NCBI GenBank assembly: GCA_038747545.1
Contig: JBCDJT010000208.1
Coordinates: forward strand, 1 to 5,488
Direction: 5' to 3'
Length of the DNA stretch: 5,488 nucleotides
From: JBCCMF01 sp038747545
Lineage (GTDB): Bacteria; Bacteroidota; Rhodothermia; Rhodothermales; JBCCMF01
Shown here: positions 1 through 5,488 of the stretch, one piece after another
Layout: every line of letters starts with the position of its first letter
Numbering within the stretch: position 1 is the first letter of the stretch
Notes under the pieces: generated by a model
Told to the model about the DNA's origin: nothing
The model's database searches: none
Seen by the model: the letters and a program-made list of their open reading frames with translations, nothing else
Position numbers and translations under genes: made by a program

Positions 1-105
1 CTCGGACGCGCTTCGCGCTTTCGGTGTTTGGGACCTTCGCCAGCGCATCTGGTCATCCCCAAAAGGCTGCAGGCCGCACGAACCTCAAACTCCTAACCTC
101 GAAAA
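1..105. other. Upstream flank, no recognisable gene
   Basis: I see no recognisable gene in this stretch. One plus-strand frame is open from the window edge to a TAA at 94-96, but its roughly 31 residues resemble nothing I know. A short inverted repeat (GCGC at 8-11 and 15-18, loop TTC) could be a small hairpin, but only three Ts follow it, so it is not a convincing terminator. The segment must include the rnpB promoter. TAACCTCG at 94-101 is a poor match (4 of 6 fixed bases) to the Bacteroidota -7 box TAnnTTTG, though it sits at a suitable distance from the RNA 5' end. I see no -33 TTG at the expected spacing. Confidence 0.4.
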
Positions 106-504
106 TTCCGATCCAGGTTGCCGCTCCACGCTTCGGGCGTGGTGAGGAAAGTCCGAACACCATAGGGCACCATGCTTCCTAACGGGAAGGCACCGTCGGC
201 GCTCGGCGGTGACAGCACGTGCAACAGAGAACAGACCAGCCGATGGCGCAGCCGGCAACGGCGGCGCACAGGTGATGGGTGAAACGGTGGGGTAAGGGCC
301 CACCAGCGCCGCGGGCGATCGGGGCGGCTAGGTAAACCTCATGGGGTGCAAGGCCAAGCAGCGCCACCTCCGGGCGGCTCGTCCGATGGCGCGGGTAGGC
401 TGCTAGAGCGTATAGGCGACTGTGCGCGCAGATAGATGGCAACCCGTCTGGCAGGCCCGGGCACAGCCCGCCAGACCGACAGAATTCGGCTTATCGGATC
501 GGAA
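106..504 (+). ncRNA. rnpB: RNase P RNA, bacterial type A
   Basis: This is the catalytic RNA of ribonuclease P, which removes the 5' leader from precursor tRNAs together with the small protein RnpA. The hallmark core is present: GAGGAAAGTCC then CATAGGGCA at about 142-168, ACAGAGAACAGACC near 224-238, GGGTGAAACGGTGGGGTAAG near 276-296, GGTAAACCTC then GCAAGGCCAAGCAG near 331-361, GGGTAGGCTGCTAGAG near 392-407, AGATAGATGGC near 430-440, and ACAGAATTCGGCTTATCGG at the 3' end. The ends are set by a perfect 9-bp P1 helix, 106-114 pairing with 496-504, giving about 399 nt, a normal size for type A. The long-range P4 pairing is visible as CCGAA (153-157) with TTCGG (485-489). A variable hairpin, 446-452 with 470-476, lies just before the 3' core. 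A terminator follows within 10 bases. The exact mature ends could be a few bases either way. Confidence 0.97.
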
Positions 505-513
505 CCGGCCCCG

Positions 514-541
514 GGCCTCGCTGACGCCAGCGGGGCCTTTT
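514..541 (+). terminator. Rho-independent terminator of rnpB
   Basis: A 10-bp GC-rich stem (514-523 with 528-537, one G-U pair) closes a four-base loop ACGC and is followed directly by TTTT at 538-541. It lies 10 bases after the P1 helix of the RNase P RNA. It therefore ends rnpB transcription and separates it from the downstream protein gene, although read-through cannot be excluded. Confidence 0.85.
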
Positions 542-654
542 CTGTTGAGACTGCCGCCGGTCCAGCGCATTCGCCCGCTGATCAGCGTTGTTACGATCTC
601 TACACGGCGTCAAGCGTACCGTCGGCGCTTTTGTGCTTTTTCTATGCGCTGATT

Positions 655-3579
655 ATGCCACGCTTCGTCGCACTTCTTGCCCTGCTCCTCCTCTGCCCCC
701 TCGCCGCTGCCGCGCAGAGCTTCAGTATGATGAACGGGCGCAACCACCCCGAGCTCGACTGGCAGGTGGCACAAACCGAGCACTTCGAGATCATGTACCC
801 CGCGCACCTCGCGGGCATTGAGGCCGACGCCGCCCCCATCGCAGAAGCCACGTACGACGCGCTCTCGAAGAACCTCGACGTCAGCTTCGACGACCGCATA
901 CGCATCTACCTCTCGGATGAGGACGAGATCGTGAACGGCTTCGCGGTGCCCTTCGGCAACGGCTACACCGACATCTGGGTACACATGAACGGCGTGGCGC
1001 AGGGCTGGACGGGCCGCGAGAAGTGGCTGCGTAAGGTCATCGCCCATGAGCTAGCCCACATCTTCCACTTTCACGCCATCCGCTCCAACATCGGGCAACT
1101 CGGCCTCGCGCTGGCCAATGGGCTACCGCGCTTCTGGACCGAGGGGATCGCGCAGTACACGACCGAAACGTGGGACGGCTACCGCGGCGATCGCTGGCTG
1201 CGGACGGCTATTCTCGACGACCAGCTGAGCCCGTTCGATGGCACCTCGGGCTGGAACGGGCGGCTGCTCTACGCCTCGGGCAACGCACAGATGCGCTTCT
1301 TCGCCGAGCACTACGGCGACTCTACACTGACGAAGCTACTCCAGCACCGCACCGAGCGGCTCGGCGGCCTCATCCGCGTCCACGACTTCTACGACGCCTT
1401 CCAAGCCACGACGGGCGAGCCGTACAGCCAGTTCTACGACCGCTGGCGGCGCCACATGAACGTGTACTACAACACGATGGCCGGGCACATGGAAACGCTC
1501 GACTCGCTCGATGCCGACCGCCTCGCCATCCCCGGTCAGTACCTCTACGACGTCGCCTACAGCCCCGACACCACGCAGGTCGCCGTGCTGTCAATGGCTT
1601 CGCTGGTGCGGCCGGTGCGTCAGCTCGTCGTGATCGACCGCGCCAGTGGCGAGCGGCGCATCTTGGCCGAGGGCACCGTGCAGGCACCGCTAGCGTGGAA
1701 CGCGGCGAGTGACCAGATCGCCTACGCCCGCCTGAACCGCGCCGCCAACGGCTCGCTCATCAACGATCTGTATGTGCTGGACGTGGCGAGTGGCGACGAA
1801 ACGCGCCTGACACGTTCGCGCCGTGTGGCATCGCCTACCTTCGCGCCTGATGGCGAGCGCCTGGCGTATGTAGCCACGACACTAGGCACGGCCAACATCG
1901 TGCTCCGCGACCTGCAGACGGGCGAGGAGGCCACGCTTACGCGTTTCACCGGCGATGTACAGCTCTCGTCCATCCGGTGGCACCCGTCTGAGGAGCAGAT
2001 CGTGATCGCCAAGTTCGATGCCGACGGCAGGCGTTTGCTCACGCTGCTCGACGTGGCTACGGGCGAAGAGACGGAGCTCACCGATGGCACCCACGACGAT
2101 CACCATCCGATCTGGAACGCCGATGGCTCAGCGCTTGCCTTCACCTCGTTCCGGGACAACGTGCCGAACACGTTTGTGATGGACATGGCCTCGCGCCGCG
2201 TGGAGCGCGTGACGAACGTGGTGACGGGCACCTCGGCGCACAGCTGGATGCCGCCTGACTCTGCGCACACCGCCGGGCGCCTCGTGGTGGTCGCCGCCGA
2301 GTCGAAGCGACGCGAGCGGACGTATCGCTTCGACGCAAGCCGCCGCGTGGTGGCGCCGCCGCGCCCCATCCCGCCCGCCTATCAGACCTGGACCACGAAG
2401 CGACCGCCCCACGAGATCCCCAGCGCCTTCGCGCCCGACAGCAGCCTTATCACCGAGCGGCGCCCGTACAACGCGTGGCGTAACCTGACGCATGTGGCGA
2501 GCCTCGCCCTCCCCTACATTGCCGCGCCGGACGACTTCGGGCTGTTTGGCTTCACGGCATGGACGGAGCCGCTGGGCAAGCACACGCTGGCGGCTGGCGG
2601 AGCACTCTCCGCCGCCTCCTTCAGGGACAACTCGGTTTTCCAGGCGGCCTACATCAACCGCGTGTTCACGCCCACGCTGAGCCTCTTTGCCTACCACCAG
2701 CCCGGCTACTCGCGCTTCTACGGCAGCGACTTGCTCTTCCAGAACGTGACGGGCGGCCACATCGCCGCCGTGTGGCCCCTCGACCGTTTCAGCAAGCCCT
2801 ACACCGCGGCGCGCCTCAGCACGCGCCTGCGCTTCGCCGACTTCAACCCCATCAACCTGGACGACTTCCTCATGCCCAGCGACGGCCTACCGCCGCCCGT
2901 GCCGGGCCAGAAGCTGGATGGCTTCGTCGCGTTCACCTACGCGAAGCAGAAGCCGTACGCCTTCAACACCGTGCATCCGCTCGACGGCTTTGGCGCACGC
3001 GTGCGGATCTCCGGCGCCGCCCCCATACTCGGCACCGACGCGCGCTACCTGCAAAGCACGCTCGGCCTCTACACCATCCTGCCTAGCTTCGGCACCCAAC
3101 GCCTCTACCTGTATGGCAAAGCCCAGGCCCGAACGGGATCGTCGCTGCCGCAAGACCTGCTCGGCCTCTCTCGTATCGATGACATCCAGATCGACCTGCC
3201 GGAGGCCGCATTCCTGTTCTCTCAGACCGAGCGCGTGCGTGGCTATCGGCGCTTCGCCGTGGGCGACCGCGTGCTCTTTGGCACAGCCGAGTACCGCATG
3301 CTCATCGCGCCGAGTTTGCAAACCACGCTTCTCGGCTTCCTCCGCTTCGGCGCCACCTCGCTCACCGCCTTCGCTGATGCGGGCCTCGTGTGGACGGGCG
3401 ATAGCTTCGACGACGCGGCACGGCGCGTAGGCGTAGGCGCGGAGGTCAAGAACGCGCTCAGCCTCGGTGGCGCATTTACGATCAGCCACGCCATCGGCAT
3501 CGCACAGCCCGCATCGGAGTTAGGCGGTAGCGATTACGACCTCTACTACCGCATCCGCGCCGCCGTACCGTTCCGTTGA
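655..3579 (+). CDS. Exported zinc peptidase / beta-propeller / Omp85-like barrel protein
   Basis: This encodes a 974-residue envelope protein with three parts. Residues 1-20 form a clean Sec signal peptide (MPR, then a Leu/Ala core, likely cut at AAAA|QS). Residues of about 30-275 resemble the peptidase MA-like gluzincin domain: HELAH at 131-135 gives two zinc histidines and the catalytic Glu132, and E163 in TEGIAQY fits the third zinc ligand. Residues of about 298-565 hold five or six TolB/PD40-type propeller blades, with signatures such as YSPD, FAPDGERLAY and WNADGSALAF, each followed by a D-x-x-(S/T)-G-(E/D) turn or a variant of it. From about residue 603 the chain alternates like a beta-barrel and carries VRGY at 861-864, the Omp85 loop-6 motif; it ends VPFR. 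No POTRA domain is evident. The start is chosen because the signal peptide begins there; an in-frame ATG at 436 lies inside rnpB. No Shine-Dalgarno or clear promoter is seen in 544-654. Substrate and function are unknown. A protease or a protein/lipid assembly role at the outer membrane is inference. Confidence 0.9.
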   Translation: MPRFVALLALLLLCPLAAAAQSFSMMNGRNHPELDWQVAQTEHFEIMYPAHLAGIEADAAPIAEATYDALSKNLDVSFDDRIRIYLSDEDEIVNGFAVPFGNGYTDIWVHMNGVAQGWTGREKWLRKVIAHELAHIFHFHAIRSNIGQLGLALANGLPRFWTEGIAQYTTETWDGYRGDRWLRTAILDDQLSPFDGTSGWNGRLLYASGNAQMRFFAEHYGDSTLTKLLQHRTERLGGLIRVHDFYDAFQATTGEPYSQFYDRWRRHMNVYYNTMAGHMETLDSLDADRLAIPGQYLYDVAYSPDTTQVAVLSMASLVRPVRQLVVIDRASGERRILAEGTVQAPLAWNAASDQIAYARLNRAANGSLINDLYVLDVASGDETRLTRSRRVASPTFAPDGERLAYVATTLGTANIVLRDLQTGEEATLTRFTGDVQLSSIRWHPSEEQIVIAKFDADGRRLLTLLDVATGEETELTDGTHDDHHPIWNADGSALAFTSFRDNVPNTFVMDMASRRVERVTNVVTGTSAHSWMPPDSAHTAGRLVVVAAESKRRERTYRFDASRRVVAPPRPIPPAYQTWTTKRPPHEIPSAFAPDSSLITERRPYNAWRNLTHVASLALPYIAAPDDFGLFGFTAWTEPLGKHTLAAGGALSAASFRDNSVFQAAYINRVFTPTLSLFAYHQPGYSRFYGSDLLFQNVTGGHIAAVWPLDRFSKPYTAARLSTRLRFADFNPINLDDFLMPSDGLPPPVPGQKLDGFVAFTYAKQKPYAFNTVHPLDGFGARVRISGAAPILGTDARYLQSTLGLYTILPSFGTQRLYLYGKAQARTGSSLPQDLLGLSRIDDIQIDLPEAAFLFSQTERVRGYRRFAVGDRVLFGTAEYRMLIAPSLQTTLLGFLRFGATSLTAFADAGLVWTGDSFDDAARRVGVGAEVKNALSLGGAFTISHAIGIAQPASELGGSDYDLYYRIRAAVPFR

Positions 3580-3590
3580 TCGCCCCGCGA

Positions 3591-3702
3591 GTCGGAAAGT
3601 CCAAGGTCGGAAAGTCCAAGGTCGGAAAGTCCAAGGTCGGAAAGTCCAAGGTCGGAAAGTCCAAGGTCGGAAAGTCCAAGGTCGGAAAGTCCAAGGTCGG
3701 AA
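3591..3702 (+). repeat. 15-bp perfect tandem repeat array, about 7.5 copies
   Basis: The unit GTCGGAAAGTCCAAG is repeated head to tail without a mismatch seven times (3591-3695), with a partial eighth copy, GTCGGAA, at 3696-3702. The array begins 12 bases after the stop codon of the envelope-protein gene. Perfect identity between copies points to recent expansion by slippage or unequal recombination, so copy number probably varies between strains. Because 15 is a multiple of three and the unit has no stop codon, reading frames stay open across it. This produces spurious minus-strand ORFs of DFPTL or SDLGL repeats. There are no unique spacers, so it is not a CRISPR array. Confidence 0.97.
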
Positions 3703-3716
3703 GAGACTTTCGACCT
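3694..3716 (+). repeat. 10-bp stem-loop at the end of the repeat array
   Basis: AGGTCGGAAG (3694-3703) pairs with CTTTCGACCT (3707-3716) over 10 bp with one G-U pair and a three-base loop AGA. The left arm is the last, partial copy of the 15-bp repeat; the right arm is a near inverted copy of the same core. It may terminate or stabilise the 3' end of the upstream transcript. No T-tract follows, so a classical intrinsic terminator is not supported. The right arm could also pair with any of the earlier repeat copies. Confidence 0.6.
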
Positions 3717-3718
3717 AC

Positions 3719-3761
3719 GACCTGCAGACCTACGACACAATGAGACCTGCAGACCTTCGAC
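3719..3761 (+). repeat. 18-bp imperfect direct repeat
   Basis: GACCTGCAGACCTACGAC at 3719-3736 recurs at 3744-3761 with a single change (TACGAC to TTCGAC), a 25-base period. Both copies contain a PstI-like CTGCAG palindrome and CGAC cores related in inverted orientation to the GTCG core of the neighbouring 15-bp array. This looks like decayed repeat material from the same family. It could instead be a binding site pair; the sequence alone does not decide. Confidence 0.7.
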
Positions 3762-3780
3762 CAGAAGAGACCTGAGCCCC

Positions 3781-3788
3781 TACATTTA
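3781..3788 (+). promoter_or_regulatory. Possible Bacteroidota-type -7 box for the phosphatase gene
   Basis: TACATTTA matches the Bacteroidota -7 consensus TAnnTTTG at five of six fixed bases and would place transcription start near 3793-3796, about 57 bases before the phosphatase start codon. At the expected -33 spacing there is no exact TTG; only TTC at 3756-3758 lies nearby. This is a weak candidate, and it depends on the inferred lineage. Confidence 0.25.
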
Positions 3789-3851
3789 AGGCTTCCGTCG
3801 CTGGAGAGAACGCCCTACCTTCTGCTCGACGCCAACCGATTCGCCCGCCCG

Positions 3852-5488
3852 ATGCCCGACCGCCAGACGCGTACTGACCGCTTCAACTTGCAGGCGCTCT
3901 ATGAGACCAGCCGGCTGCTGAGTTCGTCGCTCGACCTGCAGTTCGTGCTCAACAACCTGCTGCTGACGGCGATGAGCAAGCTGCTCGTGACGCGCGGCGT
4001 GGCGATGGTCTACCAGCCGGCCAGCCGCACGTACCGGGTGACCGTGTCGAAGGGCGGATCGATGTTCAACGTCGATGATGTGGTCGATATTGGCGAGGCG
4101 TCGCGCATCTTGCAGCAAGACGACATGGTGCCCGAAGTGCTGGCCGAGCAAGGCATCGTGCTGGCGCTGCCCATTGCCTTTGCCGAGCGCGACATCGGCC
4201 TGCTGTGTTTAGGTTCAAAAGTCACGAAGCAGCCGTTCGACGATGCCGAGATCGAGTTTATCCTCTCGCTCGTCAACATGTCATCCTCGGCGGTGCATAA
4301 CTCGATGGTGGCCGAGGAGCTGCGCACCACCAACCGCTCGCTCGACACCAAAATCCAGCAGCTCAACACGCTGTTCGACCTCTCGCAGGAGTTCAACGCT
4401 GCGCTGGAGCGCGAGCGCGTCATCCGCCTCCTCCAGTTTGCGCTGATGGGGCAGATGCTCGTCGGCAAGCACCTCTTCCTGCTCAGCGCACCCGGCGAAG
4501 GAGACGGCGCGCCCACGTTCACCATTGCTGCCTCGAAGAGCATCCGCAAGCCGAAGCTCACTGCCGAGTTCATGGACGCGCTCTGCCGCCTGGACAAGGC
4601 GCGCGTGCTCAGCGAAGACGACGATGATGCAGCCATGTGGTGCGGGCTGCGCGAGACGGGCTTGCAACTGCTGGTGCCGCTCCACCATAAGAACGCTACC
4701 TGCGGCGTGCTCTGCCTCGGCCCTAAGATGACCGGGCAGCCCTACAGCGAGGACGACTTCGAGTTCTTGCACGCCCTGGGCAACCTCGCCTACGTCTCCA
4801 TCCAGAACGCTGACCTGGTAGAACAGCAGATCGAGAAGGAACGGCTGGAGAAAGAGATGCGCTTGGCCCGCGAGATCCAGCAAGGACTGCTGCCGCGCAA
4901 CACGCCCGTCATCGATGGCATCGAGCTCGCCTCGCTCGCCATCCCCAGCCGCCATGTGGGCGGCGACTACTTCGACCTCATCAAGCTACCCACTGGCCGC
5001 ATCCTGGCCGCCATCGCCGATGTGACGGGCAAGGGCGTCCCCGCCTCGCTGCTGATGGCCAACCTGCAGGCCTGCCTCCACATGTGCGTGCCCCTGGAGG
5101 TGTCGCTGGAGGAAGGCACGGGCTACATCAACCGCGTCATCTGCCAGAACACGAGCTACGACAAGTTCATCACGTTCGCGCAAGGCATCTACGACCCCGC
5201 TGATGGCCGCTTCGACTACGTCAACGCCGGCCACAATCCGCCGACGATCGTCCGCGCCGACGGCAGCATCGAGTACTTGGAGAAAGGCGGCCTGCTGCTC
5301 GGCGTGATGAACCTGCCTTACGAGCGCGGCACCGTCCACCTCCACCCCGGCGACGTGCTGGCCCTCTTCACCGACGGCGTCACCGAAGCCATGAGCCCCG
5401 ACGAGGAGGAATACGGCGAACCTCGGCTAGAAGCCCAGTTGGTGCAGCACCGCCACAAGTCCGCCGAAGACATCCTCGACCTCGTCCA
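3852..5488 (+). CDS. GAF-GAF-SpoIIE (RsbU-like) serine phosphatase, C-terminus cut by window edge
   Basis: This encodes a cytoplasmic PP2C-type serine/threonine phosphatase of the SpoIIE/RsbU family; 545 complete codons are visible. Residues of about 9-145 and 165-320 are two GAF-like sensor domains, each opening with a helix (LYETSRLLSSSLDL; LFDLSQEFNAALE). A short helical linker with the family signature AREIQQGLLP (Ile342-Pro348) leads to the phosphatase domain. There VGGDYFD (369-375), DVTGKGVPASLL (from 390), NAGHNPP (458-464) and FTDGVTEA (506-513) are intact, so the metal-binding aspartates D372, D390 and D508 are present. The final segment, which normally ends in a DD(I/L)T motif, lies beyond the window. 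No transmembrane segment is seen. Such proteins dephosphorylate anti-sigma antagonists (STAS proteins) in partner switching; the partner is not in view. The ATG is the only in-frame ATG after the TGA at 3741-3743 that precedes the GAF region, and it has no Shine-Dalgarno. Confidence 0.93.
   Translation, partial: MPDRQTRTDRFNLQALYETSRLLSSSLDLQFVLNNLLLTAMSKLLVTRGVAMVYQPASRTYRVTVSKGGSMFNVDDVVDIGEASRILQQDDMVPEVLAEQGIVLALPIAFAERDIGLLCLGSKVTKQPFDDAEIEFILSLVNMSSSAVHNSMVAEELRTTNRSLDTKIQQLNTLFDLSQEFNAALERERVIRLLQFALMGQMLVGKHLFLLSAPGEGDGAPTFTIAASKSIRKPKLTAEFMDALCRLDKARVLSEDDDDAAMWCGLRETGLQLLVPLHHKNATCGVLCLGPKMTGQPYSEDDFEFLHALGNLAYVSIQNADLVEQQIEKERLEKEMRLAREIQQGLLPRNTPVIDGIELASLAIPSRHVGGDYFDLIKLPTGRILAAIADVTGKGVPASLLMANLQACLHMCVPLEVSLEEGTGYINRVICQNTSYDKFITFAQGIYDPADGRFDYVNAGHNPPTIVRADGSIEYLEKGGLLLGVMNLPYERGTVHLHPGDVLALFTDGVTEAMSPDEEEYGEPRLEAQLVQHRHKSAEDILDLV

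Noticed and set aside
85..442. Minus-strand ORFs over the first 440 bases (72 and 87 residues)
   Set aside because: They lie across the RNase P RNA, whose conserved core fully explains the sequence; the peptides look like random GC-rich translations.
655..720. Lipoprotein signal (Cys at residue 14)
   Set aside because: The residue before the cysteine is leucine rather than Ala/Gly/Ser, and a better signal peptidase I site (AAAA|QS) follows.
610..1047. Minus-strand ORF of 145 residues
   Set aside because: Antisense to the signal peptide and peptidase domain; the plus-strand protein has clear motifs and the antisense product has none.
2128..2760. Minus-strand ORF of 210 residues
   Set aside because: Long antisense frames are expected in GC-rich coding DNA; composition is Arg/Ala/Val-rich with no recognisable domain.
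2887..3489. Minus-strand ORF of 200 residues
   Set aside because: Antisense to the barrel domain including the VRGY motif; no domain or start signal of its own.
3591..3702. CRISPR array
   Set aside because: The copies are directly adjacent with no unique spacers, the unit is only 15 bp, and no cas gene is present.
3482..3740. Minus-strand ORFs with DFPTL or SDLGL repeats
   Set aside because: They are translations of the 15-bp tandem DNA repeat, which keeps all frames open because its length is a multiple of three.
4010..4955. Minus-strand ORFs of 208 and 224 residues
   Set aside because: They are antisense shadows of the GAF domains of the phosphatase, whose plus-strand frame is uninterrupted to the window edge.

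Overview
This GC-rich window most likely comes from a Gram-negative bacterium of the Bacteroidota/Rhodothermota type. It carries a type-A RNase P RNA, a protein with a Sec signal peptide and an Omp85-like outer-membrane barrel, and a GAF-GAF-SpoIIE phosphatase. Neither protein start has a visible Shine-Dalgarno sequence. The lineage is inferred from these traits and from general protein character, not from a database match.

Layout: positions 1-105 hold no gene I recognise. Positions 106-504 are the complete RNase P RNA gene (rnpB), followed by a strong rho-independent terminator at 514-541. After a 111-base leader, 655-3579 encodes a 974-residue exported protein. It joins a gluzincin-type zinc peptidase (HELAH plus a downstream EGIAQY), a TolB/PD40-like beta-propeller and a C-terminal barrel with the Omp85 VRGY motif. 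The 272-base gap at 3580-3851 is filled largely by a perfect 15-bp tandem repeat (seven full copies plus a partial one). The array ends in a 10-bp stem-loop, which is followed by degenerate inverted and direct copies of related sequence. From 3852 to the window edge runs the serine phosphatase gene, incomplete at its C-terminus.

The three genes lie on the plus strand but look like separate units. rnpB has its own terminator, and the repeat region separates the two protein genes. The first protein would act in the envelope, as a periplasmic peptidase/propeller tethered to an outer-membrane barrel. The second would be a cytoplasmic sensor-phosphatase of the RsbU kind, acting in a partner-switching pathway; no anti-sigma factor or antagonist is visible here.

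I found no convincing new multi-gene system. The points most worth a second look are the three-part envelope protein and the 15-bp repeat array with its capping hairpin.
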